Position numbers and translations under genes: made by a program. From Immersiella caudata (lineage: Eukaryota > Ascomycota > Sordariomycetes > Sordariales > Lasiosphaeriaceae), in contig JAULSU010000005.1 of assembly GCA_030512335.1 (NCBI GenBank), positions 372,001 through 436,000 of the forward strand: DNA of 64,000 nt. The letters are read 5' to 3'. Within the stretch, counting starts at the first letter, position 1. Every line of letters begins with the position of its first letter. Under the pieces are notes generated by a model. That model was given only the letters and a program-made list of their open reading frames with translations. It ran no database searches and was not told the origin of the DNA. Shown here piece after piece: positions 23,549 through 35,900 of this stretch.

Positions 23549-24178
23549 ATGAAACAACCGATTCCTTATCAGACACGTTTCAATGCACAAACGCTGAGGC
23601 CTGGCACCCAGAATCGAAGCAGAAGCATGTTCGGTTGCCGTAATCCAGCGCGCGTAAGCTTGTTGGTGAAGAAGGATAGCGATAAGCGAGAGACCCTAAT
23701 CGATAACCACTCGTGCGCGTGTTCGCCGGGAAGACACCATGATTATCAGCAGAAGGCGACCGTCATTTCCGTCCGAAACTCCATTCGTCAGGATGGACAA
23801 CCATGGCTCAAGATGTGCTTCACGGGTGTCAGGAAGGAATCTGAGGTACAGCTTCATACCGTTCACATCATGTTCGTGTCAGCTCTCTTGACCGATTTGC
23901 AACCGTTAACAAGGCACTTGATCTGGATTTCCTGCTTCTACCGCATAGCAGAAGAATATGGTATTTGGTGTCTTTTGAAATCCCATCCAGCTCGCTGTTA
24001 CTCGATCAGGTGTACGAAGGCTCCGAAAAGGGCCCGCCCGGTTGCCAGTGCGCAGGGATTTATTGACACTGATAAGAGACATCCTACAATACTGGTCAAG
24101 CCCCCTTTAATTTTAAAAAGGCCATTTGAAATGCAAGTGACGCTGTGGAAAATGCAAGTAACGCCTTTTGAAATATAG
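23549..24178 (+). CDS. Doubtful orphan open reading frame
   Basis: An ATG-started frame of 209 codons with no recognised domain. It is open for 227 codons if the upstream part is counted, which is longer than expected by chance at this composition. The predicted protein is Arg/Lys/Cys-containing and unlike any family I recognise. Its last codons are made from the tandem repeat at 24121-24230 (MQVT appears twice). Lower GC than its neighbours and lack of homology argue against a normal gene. It may be a relic, a lineage-specific gene or chance. Confidence 0.15.
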   Translation: MKQPIPYQTRFNAQTLRPGTQNRSRSMFGCRNPARVSLLVKKDSDKRETLIDNHSCACSPGRHHDYQQKATVISVRNSIRQDGQPWLKMCFTGVRKESEVQLHTVHIMFVSALLTDLQPLTRHLIWISCFYRIAEEYGIWCLLKSHPARCYSIRCTKAPKRARPVASAQGFIDTDKRHPTILVKPPLILKRPFEMQVTLWKMQVTPFEI

Positions 24179-24230
24179 TAGGCATTTCGAGATGTAAATC
24201 AAAGCCGTTTATAAATGCAGCTGATACGGC
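24121..24230. repeat. Degenerate tandem repeat, about 19-24 bp unit
   Basis: Five diverged units follow one another, each with a T-rich start, a GAAATGCAAG-like core and an end resembling ACGC or GGC. The two best copies share AATGCAAGT followed by A or G and then ACGC. It lies just after an AT-rich stretch (CCCTTTAATTTTAAAAAGG). Confidence 0.55.
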
Positions 24231-24460
24231 GTGTGTTAGCCGAATCCGCACAGTGCTGGTGGTCCGGAGCCTTCGTCCAGTTGGGAGGATCTTATCGATA
24301 AACCACACAAGCACCCCACATTGGTCCGATGCGTAACAATTTCTCGGCTCGACATCAACAATCGCGACCTCCCACCTCGACGTCTTACCTCACAGCCCTC
24401 TCCGAGCGCATGCAATCTACTCAGTTCAGGCGAGGAGATGACCCTTAATTCAACTCCAAC

Positions 24461-25132
24461 ATGCTAGTCCATGCTCAGACAATCCCCAAGCGGAAACATC
24501 CCAGCGATGGCGACGCCCCCATGCAGAAGAAGCAACGAATCGCGATAGCGCCCGATCCAACCTCAACAGCAAGCCATTACTTCGTCGTCCACGAGCCGAT
24601 CCTCGCACGACTCCGGCCAAGATATGACGTAAAGGCGATGTCGATAATGTCTTCCACAAGCATCAAGAAGCGCGTCGACAAAGCCCTCGATCACCTCGGA
24701 CGGTTCAGCGCATGGGACCAGGCGGTCTTGCCAGGGGTGGTGTTTTTCTCGGCCACCTTGAACGCGTCAAACAAGCTCATCACAATTGGGGAGCTCGTTC
24801 GACGACGTATTGGGGAGAGCGATCAGAAGTGGTATCAGTACAACGTGCTGAACGAGACGGAGCATGAGGAAGACTCGATGGTGGAGGAGACGTTCATGCC
24901 GATGAACGACGACACTGGGCACGAAAACGAGGAGGACTATTTTGAGACGCTGGCACCGAATATCCATGAGCTAGCCGTGACACCCGGCAAGATTCGGCGG
25001 AAATCATACATGAGCATCCTGATTTCTAGGATTCCACTTGAGGAAATCAAGAATCACCCCGACATATCCATGCAGACCAACGAGGCCAGTATAGATATGT
25101 TGCGGAGGAAGAATTTAGGAGTCAGGGCTTAG
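24461..25132 (+). CDS. Alba-domain DNA/RNA-binding protein
   Basis: Intronless gene for a 223-residue protein with one Alba-like domain at about 46-120. The signs are the segment MSIMSSTSIKKRVDKALDHL, the strand GVVFFSATLNASNKLITIGELVRRRI, and a charged C-terminal region. Alba proteins bind DNA or RNA; eukaryotic relatives include the Rpp20/Pop7-type subunits of RNase P/MRP and telomere-linked factors. The sequence here does not decide between these. A KRKHPSD and KKQR cluster near the N-terminus could be a nuclear signal. An acidic stretch (EHEEDSMVEE) lies after the domain. It converges on VTC1. Confidence 0.7.
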   Translation: MLVHAQTIPKRKHPSDGDAPMQKKQRIAIAPDPTSTASHYFVVHEPILARLRPRYDVKAMSIMSSTSIKKRVDKALDHLGRFSAWDQAVLPGVVFFSATLNASNKLITIGELVRRRIGESDQKWYQYNVLNETEHEEDSMVEETFMPMNDDTGHENEEDYFETLAPNIHELAVTPGKIRRKSYMSILISRIPLEEIKNHPDISMQTNEASIDMLRRKNLGVRA

Positions 25133-25731
25133 GCTCAGGGGCATAGGTTGCTATTCGGTATAAGGGAAAGGCGTTGTTAGAAGAAATGGTTTCGAGGAAG
25201 GAAATTATAGTGCTGGGCTTTGATCTCAGCAGGCGAATTATCACCCTGACATTCTCATGATACCCAAACTGTCGGTTTTGAACAGTCATGCTTGTATTTT
25301 CTAGCATTGCATTATAGACATCATATTGGAGGACGGCTGGCAACTCGACGACTGCACATTGGCTCAAATCCTCGCGCTCGCCTCGATCCTCTGTGAGACA
25401 TCATTTCAGAGCCCTCTCACCCAAGTATTGTGACCCATGTACACTAGTCATTCTCACCTTCACGCCTCACAAACGCAGGGTCGACGAAAACGGACAATAT
25501 GTGGTTGATCGATCCCCAACTCCCATGATACATGCACGCCGCTACCCGAACGGAAAGGTGTTGCAATCTATAAGTCGTATCCGCATACCCAAGATGCAGC
25601 CAGTGGAAATGCCGCGCCATGACCCCAACCCATATCCAAACAACCGGGCTTGACCCCGAAGATTTGCCAGCCGCCTTGCCCCGCCCGACACGCTATGAGC
25701 GAGATTCATCAGAAGCCTAAGGTGATCCCAT
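25133..25731. other. Convergent intergenic region
   Basis: About 0.6 kb between the 3' ends of the Alba-domain gene (plus) and VTC1 (minus). Only short unconserved open frames are present. Confidence 0.6.
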
Positions 25732-26186
25732 TCAAGGCTGCTTCTCTTGCTCGCTGTAGGTGATCCTGAGAACAAAGTTCACCACCACCGCGAGCAGCAG
25801 AATGATGGCCAGGAATGTAGGACCGAAGCGGTCATCGAAGCCGGCCTGGCCTCGCATCCGTATCGACTTCGCACGCCAGTGGTACGTTATTAGCGCATAC
25901 ACCATCGTGGCCATTGCGACGCCGGTGAAGAGAAAGGCCGAGATAAAGGCTGGCCGGTCGCCAAAGTTGAGCATGCCGATGGCAAGGGCACCGAGGATCA
26001 CGGTGAAGTTGAGCCATGATAAGAACGTTCTCTCGTTGGCGAAAAAGACCTTCGGTTCAACTCGGGTGGGGAGCGCAATGCGCTTGCCTAGATTTTGTAT
26101 GTAAGTATCAGCGGGAAGACAACTGATTTGAACAAGAGGGTTGCTTTCATACCAGGCGCTGTTTGGAGTAGCGGTTGGCTAGACAT
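25732..26186 (-). CDS. VTC1: Vacuolar transporter chaperone 1 (Vtc1)
   Basis: Two exons on the minus strand, 26153-26186 and 25732-26087, separated by a 65-nt intron, encode 129 residues, the same size as yeast Vtc1. Vtc1 is the small membrane subunit of the VTC complex, which makes polyphosphate from ATP and passes it into the vacuole. The conserved N-terminal block [20 protein letters not shown] is present, followed by three hydrophobic segments (about 36-58, 66-86 and 101-121), the DUF202-type core. The first exon ([11 protein letters not shown]) is short; without it the frame has no ATG before the conserved block. Very high match to the family. Confidence 0.95.
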
Positions 26187-26949
26187 CGTGGGTGATGAGA
26201 GATATCGTCACCGCGAGCAATTACCAAGTGCACCGGAAACGGCGACCACGGACAACCCGCAAGCCGCAAGTTGGCTGAACCTCGGTAGCGCGCACGCAGG
26301 GGTACTGCCTCGAGAAGATCGTATTCTTGTGTAAGGTATGAACCATAGATATGCTTCCTCTCGGATCCAAGAAAGATAGACAGCCAGAAGACAAACCCAG
26401 AACAGTGGATTCGGGAGAGCTGGGGCTATCAACATTGATCAATTGATCAATGAAAAGCGACGTCAGTTGGGGGGCTGGGCAACCGCGACCCACCCACGTG
26501 GGGCGTTGATTGGCTGTAACGTTAGCGATTCTGCGAGACATCGGAGGGAGCTCTGACCCCTCAGCAGCGAAGGCTCGCGCGGAGTCACGTGATATGCGCG
26601 GTGGCGGGATGAAGTTTGGGAGGCGCTTGGGCGCTCTCTGGCGCTGTGCCAAGGACGACCCTTATTGGACAGATTTGATTGGGTAACCTTGCGCTGACCG
26701 TGTTTTGCTTCGATGGTTTCCATCCCAACTGACAATCCACATTGCATTGTCAGCCTCGCCTTTCCTATTGTGCGCTATACCTTGGATCACGACAGCTTCT
26801 CGCTCCGCTAAGTTGTCTATTTTCTACGGTAGGAGACGATCCCTTGAGCCAGACCATCGCCAAGACAGCTGCGACTAACTGCGACTTGAAAATCCCAGAG
26901 AGCACCAAAGCAAGCACTCGCACACGACCACCTGCATACAATCGCGATA
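26187..26949. other. Divergent promoter region of VTC1 and the Tctex1 gene
   Basis: About 0.76 kb with no supported gene. It contains a local ATTGATCAATTGATCAAT palindrome-like run near 26433-26450. Confidence 0.6.
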
Positions 26950-27560
26950 ATGGCTACCACAACAAACTCGGTACGAGTCTGCTCAACAATACCAAAATGC
27001 TGTGATACTAACTGGCCCAGCCTATCCCCCTCAAGCGTCTTGAGCAGATTGCCACCGACGTACGTTGCCTTTCCATCGATGACCCCTCATGTCTAACTGT
27101 TGGACCAGGCATGCAACAGCGCCCTTGCGGGCGTCGAGATCTATGAGCACCCCAAGACGGCGCAATGGAACGAGACTATCATCGTAATAAATCCCAAGAA
27201 TCTCCCTACCCAGCCAACACAATCGCTAATCCCAATCCGCAACAGCAAAAAATGCTCAAGGCAGTCATGGCCGAGGCCACACCCCAAGGTGGCTCGAACC
27301 CGACCTACAAGTTCGCCATCAACAGCACCATCGTTCAGCACGTCGTTCCTACATCCCAGTTGACCAAGTCTGCCGGCACGAGCCCGGCACCGACAGAAGA
27401 AAAGACTCCCGTCAAGAAGGGGCAGGCGGGCCGGCGTGGCATGCACAGCGCGACAGGCGGTTTCTGGAACGAGAAGACGGACGGCATGTGGAGCTTCAAG
27501 TTTGACGGTGAGGACAAGGGCCTCGATGTCGTTATCATGTTGATCTGGATCGCGGTTTAG
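26950..27560 (+). CDS. Dynein light chain, Tctex1 family
   Basis: Four exons, 26950-26970, 27021-27059, 27109-27183 and 27246-27560, encode 149 residues. Introns are 50, 49 and 62 nt, and every junction falls between codons. Tctex1-type light chains dimerise and bind the dynein intermediate chain, helping cargo attachment. Visible family wording: an N-terminal helix (LKRLEQIATDACNSAL), the conserved NETII ... LKAVMAEA step, the strand TYKFAINSTIVQH, and the C-terminal MHSATGGFWNEKTDGMWSFKF ending with hydrophobic VVIMLIWIAV. An insert between the third and fourth segments (TKSAGTSPAPTEEKTPVKKG) makes the protein longer than the usual 110-115 residues, a pattern I associate with filamentous fungi. 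Confidence 0.88.
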
Positions 27561-29298
27561 GGTGGCTCGTCTTTTGCTTCTCTTCTGCATAGATATCAGG
27601 GATAGTAGGGTCGGGGCTGGATGGGGCTGGCGATATCCGGCAATTTAATGACCACTCACGATTACGACTTACGCGGCTTCCATCGAAGATGCACAGGGTG
27701 AGCTCCAAATAAACTTGGGGAAGTCCATGGTCGAGGCGCAGGTACGCGGACCGGAAAGTTTGTACCTGCGGCGGGCATCGGATTATGGGGAATGTACGCC
27801 ACGAGACACCTTCCACACCATCATCTTCCGTCTTTTCCGCTGCTCATTGGAAATGTGCTGCAGATTCAACAGATAATTACGGTCCCCTCTCGCTTTGCAT
27901 AGAAGTTGTGATAGCGTCTGGCCTTTCCCAACCGCCTTGGTATCGCAAAGTAGTTGAGGCCGCACGGCTTCTCCAAACGCCTCTCCCCTCACAGACAGAA
28001 TGCAACGCGTTTGCCGGCTCTTGTGATGTCCGTGTGAAAGCGCATCTCACTGCAGTAGGCACACGACAGCGCTGGCCAATCGTCCACCATCAGGGCGGGG
28101 TGGCCAGATGTGGGGTAAACACCCCAAGAGTGGGGTAAGCAACGGTTATCTGTTGGAAATCCAAAAGACAACATCAGGAGGCGTTCTCGCCCCGGCGACA
28201 CGGCCCGTCTCATTCAGACAGGAGAGAGACGGTCGTCAAACCAGCTCGTGGGTGGCGGCAGATTGGCTCGGTGTCCGATTGGGAGCCATGGGGCATGTGT
28301 CGCGATAAGCCGGGCAACGGTTCAAGCACTGCCTGGCCCAGATCGCGACGTCAACCTGGGCGTGCATGGCTCATGCTGCTCATGCGGCCAGAAGACGCAC
28401 TTCAGCGGGACGCGAGAGGTCCAGACAAGGCGATCCCCACACCCGTTTGCCCACCCCTGTTAACAGAAGACTTCTTTGCGACCGCTCGACGGCGCTGATT
28501 CAGTTCGACCCGCTCCAGAAACCAATGCAAAGTTGACCGGAGCCATTGGCCAGGGCGTATACTGGCTGGTGCTTGCACAGTTGGACGGAGGCCAGGCACT
28601 GGCGAAACACCGTGGACCCCAGGTCCCATTTTCCCATCCACCGGATTTCTGCGACCCTCCCACTATTGCCAACTTTCCCAACACGGCCGGAGATCGCCTG
28701 CAAGCCGGAGGAAAATCCCCAGGACGTTCTCCTCAGGACGGGCAATTTGTGGTGGTAAGCCACGCAGCAGGCCGCAGATCTTGCCCAATCGGTAGACAAT
28801 CTCGCCCCCATCGCAGAATCGACGAGAGCCGAGACGTACGAGCGCTCCGGCCCTACCGACTCCCCACCGGCTTTTACCCATTCGCTCTCACGAGACTACC
28901 AGAAGCCGTCCCGGGCCGCGCCAACACCTACTATATCTCCCTCCTCCGACCCTATAAGGCATCCTCAGCCGCTTTCCCCCCGCTCATGAGCTTGCTAGTG
29001 AGGCGACTTCCAAGTGCACTTCTCAGCGCAACCTCCGGCAGCGGTTCTGATCCTCCGGTCTAAGACAGCACTCTCCGGCTTTTCTCTATCGAGTTTAGTA
29101 TTACTATATCTCATCATCTTACCTCCACCGCTAGCCTGAGACCTTCCATCTGCTACACGCAGCTCATCGCTTCTCGGCTCACCTGGCTGGTGTCACCGCC
29201 TTACCAGCGTCTTCACCTTTCTCCATTGGTGAATCGTCGAATCGTCATAGGACGACATACCACCTCAAGTGACGCACAATCTCACGAACGCCGTCGCC
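27561..29298. other. Intergenic region, no supported gene
   Basis: About 1.7 kb between the Tctex1 gene and the F-box gene. One plus-strand frame is open from 28476 to 29063 but starts with a non-ATG codon and resembles no protein family. The part just before the F-box gene is pyrimidine-rich and probably its leader. Confidence 0.55.
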
Positions 29299-30171
29299 AT
29301 GATCGAGGTTCTCTACACCGCCCTGGCGATGCCAGGCACCCGGCCAGCATTCACCAGGGAGGACCACAGAGTCAGGGAAATGAGCCTCGTACGAGCAGGC
29401 AAACGAGCACCACGCCGCTCTCAGACCCATGAAGATTACAAGCTTCCTGAGTCCTCCATAGTTGCAATCCACAGCATCCTGGAGCACATGAGAGTTGCGG
29501 AAGAGAGTCCCAAGGAGGCGACAAGGACAGTGGAGAATCCCCAACAACAGACAGCTGCAAAGCCATCCCCACGGCGCCGACCACCCCTCGGCCCTCCCCG
29601 CCGGTCCTATTCCGCCACAGACAAGGAGCCAGTTCCAGCCCCATCAACAGCGTTCAAGCTGATGGACTTGCCGGGCGAGCTTCACTACGCCATCTTCGAC
29701 TTCCTTGATCCCATCGACAGCACATGCCTCGGTCTCGTCGACAAGCACTTCTACTCCATCCACCGTCGCTTGCGAGGGACAGTGCCGCTTAATACCCAGC
29801 GAGAAGGGCCAAATGAACTAGAGTGGGCATGGCACCTTTCAGGCAACATCATCCGGGCGCCTCCGGCAACCAGACTCAACGGCATGAAGGGGGAAGTGAC
29901 CATCGAGCCCGAGGGCAAGGAGAGGAACTCGCTGTCAAAACTACGCATCCGAGGACAGGCTTACTGCCGGAAATGCGGTGTCACACGCTGTGAGCTGCAC
30001 AAACATATTCAGTCGTGGGTGGGTGAGGATGCTGAGTACTGCTCGATCACACGAAAGTTCGGCCAGGCAGCACGCCCCGACGCGAAGTCGTACTGCTACC
30101 GGAGCAAGCCCGGCGACGAGAAACGATGTGGCCGCCATTGGGTGCGTAAATCGAAGGTTGTGCTGCAGTGA
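29299..30171 (+). CDS. F-box protein
   Basis: Intronless gene for about 290 residues. An F-box-like domain lies at about 119-160 (FKLMDLPGELHYAIFDFLDPIDSTCLGL), the module that binds Skp1 in SCF ubiquitin ligases. The C-terminal part holds a cysteine/histidine group (YCRKCGVTRCELHKH, then EYC, SYCYR and RCGRHW), a pattern seen in many Pezizomycotina F-box proteins; it could bind zinc. The first 115 residues look disordered. The start was set at the ATG at 29299, which has a GCC before it; the frame is open ten codons further upstream but only to a GTG. Its target is not known. Confidence 0.75.
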   Translation: MIEVLYTALAMPGTRPAFTREDHRVREMSLVRAGKRAPRRSQTHEDYKLPESSIVAIHSILEHMRVAEESPKEATRTVENPQQQTAAKPSPRRRPPLGPPRRSYSATDKEPVPAPSTAFKLMDLPGELHYAIFDFLDPIDSTCLGLVDKHFYSIHRRLRGTVPLNTQREGPNELEWAWHLSGNIIRAPPATRLNGMKGEVTIEPEGKERNSLSKLRIRGQAYCRKCGVTRCELHKHIQSWVGEDAEYCSITRKFGQAARPDAKSYCYRSKPGDEKRCGRHWVRKSKVVLQ

Positions 30172-31355
30172 AGTTGTGGCCGCGGTCAGGCTCACGACAT
30201 GAGCCTGCGGTGAGCTGTGCATTTTGCGATGATATTCCCATTGGCGATGGCGTTGTGTTTTTGACTGTGTTCTACTCCACTGCATTTCCCGCCTTTCGGG
30301 GCCTCCTGTTTCATTTCTATTGGTCTTTTGTCTGATAGGGGCTGAGGCCTGGTAATGAAAGGTTGGTGTGTCCGCGGAATTCTGCGTCCCGCTCAATGCC
30401 AAGTGACACAATCGCACAGCTTGATGCGAGCACAGTTTTCCAAGCTTCTGCCCGCCAGTCCGAATCAGACCACGCCTCTCCTCACAGCCCAGACGTCGCG
30501 GTGCATTGGTCTATCTCGGCTTCGGTGGAACGGGTGACAACGTGGGGGTAGTTGAGAAGCCAGGAATCGTAAGAATCAAGATCAAGGACGCAGCCCTGGT
30601 GGAGTCGATGATGAAAGCTGCCAAGTCACCAGTTGACGCCACAGCCCGCGCTGGCCCTAGCCACATTCACCAAGCTGACTGTCAGGGATGACGTGACCCC
30701 CCGGCACCAGCAAAAGGAACTGGGGAAATTTTGCAAGTCGCGTCCAAAACTTGAGATTGCTGCGAGCCCCTTTTCTGGAGGTCCGCATCATGTAGCGAGT
30801 GACTGCGGCGCTGAAAACCGGGAGGTACTTCACATGGACAATCCAGCCGCTTTAAATACTTGTGCGCGGCTTTTCCAGAAAGCACCTGTCGTGTTTCGCA
30901 TTCCGCGTGCCCTCTGACGTCTTACTCTTCTTACCCCCAGCGCTTCTTTGGCGCATGTGAAGCAACTGCAACTTCTTGCCCGCCGTTTGCTAGCTCTAGC
31001 TTTCCGTCCTCCACACCCTCAACGCGAACCCCAATCACGCTTTGCGATCACCGCCACGGGACGAGCCCAAACCAAGACACGCGGCAGGAAAAGCCCGTCA
31101 GTTGATTCCACGTCGACGTTGAAACCGCTGGCAGGAGGGCTCCCAAAAAAGTTGACGGACTCATCCGATCAGTTGCGTTGCTCCTGGAACAACTCCCCGC
31201 CGTCGAAACCTTGCGCAGTCGCGACACCCATCGGGCCCGCAATTGCCTGCCAATTGCCCCATCCTGCACCGGTTCGGGCTTCCTCGAACTACCGAAGCAA
31301 GCTACCATCTTCCATTCCTTCCGTTTCCTACCGTCCGCCTACTTCCAATCCCACC
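30172..31355. other. Intergenic region and leader of the CCT gene
   Basis: About 1.2 kb. From 30948 to the ATG at 31356 the frame of the downstream gene is open for 136 codons but contains no ATG. No other supported feature is seen. Confidence 0.55.
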
Positions 31356-32976
<1,621 letters not shown>

Positions 32977-35900
32977 GTTTGATTTTTTGACGATGGGCCG
33001 GAAGCGGCTTTTGGGCGGCTAATTCTTTTACTAATCGGAGACGACAAACTCTGTTTCTTCATTCCATGAGTGTATTAGCAGCTTTGGAGATCGTGTGCGT
33101 TGTGCCTGTGTGCTGTGTGTTTACGTGGTAATGGGCGGTAGAGCGGCGGCGGCAGGGCCTGGGGTTCATGGAAACAAAAATGGGTAGGAAATAGAGTTCC
33201 TGCGAGTGATTGAGTATTTGCCATGCGTCGAATTCCTTCAGGGTAATTCTGTTTCCGAATCTCAGGTATCGTGGCCAAGGGGTTCGTACGCCCTGTCCAG
33301 AGTATTTAGACAGGGGCAAGGCCTTGGTAGGGGTTTGTTTGTGCATGATATCGGGGCTTCGATGGCTGTTGATGGCTTTCCGACCGTTTAGTCAGACCAG
33401 ACAAGCCGAGATGAACATTGGCTTGTTTCTACGAGTCTGGGAAGTCTTGATGGTCCTGCAAGCTCTTAGTCACAGCCAGTTTCGCACGACTCCCTTCCCC
33501 CTAATCACAACAAAGCCTCAAAGGGGTTGGCAATGCCGTCTCCGGAGCAACAACCCACACAGCTTGATCCGGCTGTCTAATTTAGCTCCTCTTACGCTGC
33601 TCCCTCGCCCTTCGTCTCTTCTCGCTCTTCAGTTCAGCCATCCTCCTCGGAGTCTACCTCCTCCTCCCCGCCTCGACGGCAGTCAGCCCATCCAGATGGA
33701 GCACATATTGCCACTCCCGCGCAACAATTCTCGTCATGAAACAAGCAAGGCGGAGAAGGAAGGAAGCCAACATCCAAGCCCTGCACTCTTGATATGCCGA
33801 ACCTACCAAGAAGGAGACATCTCCACTTATTTCAACTCTTCCGGTGCATTTGATCCAACTAGAGAACCTCCAGATCCGCCGACGAAGATCATGAGACTCC
33901 TCCCGCTGTGGCCCATGCTCAATCCATGTCCACGCCGGAGTCTAGATTCCAAACCGGCATCTCCGCCTACCTCCCATACCTTACTCACCGAAGCTACAGG
34001 GCAGGGCTCTAGCCTAGATACTGCGTCTGTCAGTTCGTCTAGGTAGGTAACACAATAATACCACACCACACCCACACATCCACAACAACCCCCTGAGGAC
34101 GGAACAATGAGCATCGTTACGGACTCCTGTTGGTCAACACTCTAAAACCTCAAACGTTCTAAACTCTTACGCCGTGCAGGTGTGGAGGTTGTGTAACGCC
34201 CCCACGGATGCACTGGCTTTCTCCTTTTTTGGTAGGATCTAACTGAGGATAGATGTACTCGGAAGTACCTGTCTTGCTGTTGAGTTTTGTGCGGGATAGA
34301 TGGGGGCGGGAGATGGTGATTGGGTTGGGACTTACACATATGTGGGTGAGTAAGGGGGGGTGGAGTCGTCGGTAGGTTGTTAGTTGGGCTTGCAGCACCT
34401 GCATCGAGAATCTGGAACATACCTTCCATACATGCAGGCTTGTATGTATGTGTATGTGTATGTGGCGAGGTTTGATTTCGATTCGGTGAGAGGTTGTAGG
34501 GCGTACGTGGTGTGATTGGGTTGGTTACCCCTGACTTTGTATGGTCTAGGCTGACCTGACCTGGTTGACCGAGAGATGTTGGTGATGGCCCAACGTTTGC
34601 TCGTCACTTTCTAGGATGCCAAGCGCTTTTGTGAGCTGGCAAAGGACCTTTGTCGGTAGGAACTGGCGGGATGTTGATACCATGAGGAGGGGGAACTGTG
34701 AGATAGGTGCTGGGTTCAGGGATGGCCATGGTTTTACAAGTTTCTCAACAAAAGTTTATGCTTGATCGAAAGATGCTCCACGGGGTCCGAACGACAGGTG
34801 ACACCTCATCCCCAGAACCTGGGGATGCATCTAGACCAGCGCGAGGGGTCACCAGCGTAGGATCTGGGCCCCTTTTTCTGGGGGCCACCATCTCGAAGAT
34901 TGCAGCATCCAACGGAACAGATCCCTCGGCATTGAGTGTCAGCAGAACCTTCTCATCCGGATCTCATCGTCCAACAGCCGTGCAAGTGATAATTGTCATG
35001 GCCACTAACTATTTCCACAGCATCCTCCGTGGTGTTTACAGTCCGAGATGCCCACGTCACCACGGGTCAGCCCGACGGAGGACTCGGAACGAGCACCTGA
35101 TCAAACCGACCGCATCACCTCCTCGGTCCATGAAACATGCCGCCATAGCAAAGAGCGAATCCCCTCCTCGCGGCGGCATCTCCGGATCCCATCGCGCTGT
35201 GGTGCAACCCCACGAGCGCATGTAAGACCCATAGGGCTCGAAGCCCCCATCTTCTCCCCTTCTGTCTCACTCGATCCCCTTACCTAACCAGGTTGAGGGC
35301 GCAAAAGTTGGAGTGTTCGGTATGCGCTTACAGAATAGGACCCCAACCGCGAAGGCCGCTCCCACCAATGAGCCCCATACGGATGAAACCGTGGCTTGCG
35401 CGCGACTGGAGGCGCTGGCACGCTGCACGTACGCCGGGTGAAGCTATTCCGGTCCGGGGACATATCTCCTCTTGAGCTTGCTGCCAAGAAGACAACATGC
35501 AAGTCCATCACAGACATGCATCAAAGTTTCTACCTACCCTTACCCTTGCAAAAAGCCAGGCCAAGAAGCAAACAAAAACCACTGACCAAGAATAATACCG
35601 GAAGTAGCATCACTCACTCCGAGAGAGCAACAGTGATTCACCCCTTCGTATTTCGAAATAGCATCATCTCCATCATCCCTCAAGGTAACTTTCCCAGCCA
35701 GGAAAATGCTGTCCCTGCGTGCGTGCAGTGCCTTACCATCTCACCACCCAAAAGAATGATCCCTCCAGTCTCTCTGTGAGAAAAACCTGACCTGCAGCAA
35801 AGCAGCCGAAGCGAAAAGACCAGGCAGAATCTTTTTTGCTGTGGTACCTACCTTTAGATAATACACCCACCACGTTGTGGCTGTGCTGGGATTGGACAGC

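Larger units (their letters stand above)
21847..24460. other. Intergenic region with lower-GC segment
   Basis: About 2.6 kb between the divergent AHC1-like and Alba-domain genes. The first 1.1 kb is GC-rich promoter-like sequence with no supported gene. From about 23.5 to 24.3 kb base composition drops, and this part carries an orphan open frame and a degenerate tandem repeat, both listed separately. Confidence 0.55.

Noticed and set aside
28476..29063. 195-codon plus-strand open frame upstream of the F-box gene
   Set aside because: It begins with a non-ATG codon, shows no family resemblance and covers promoter-like sequence.
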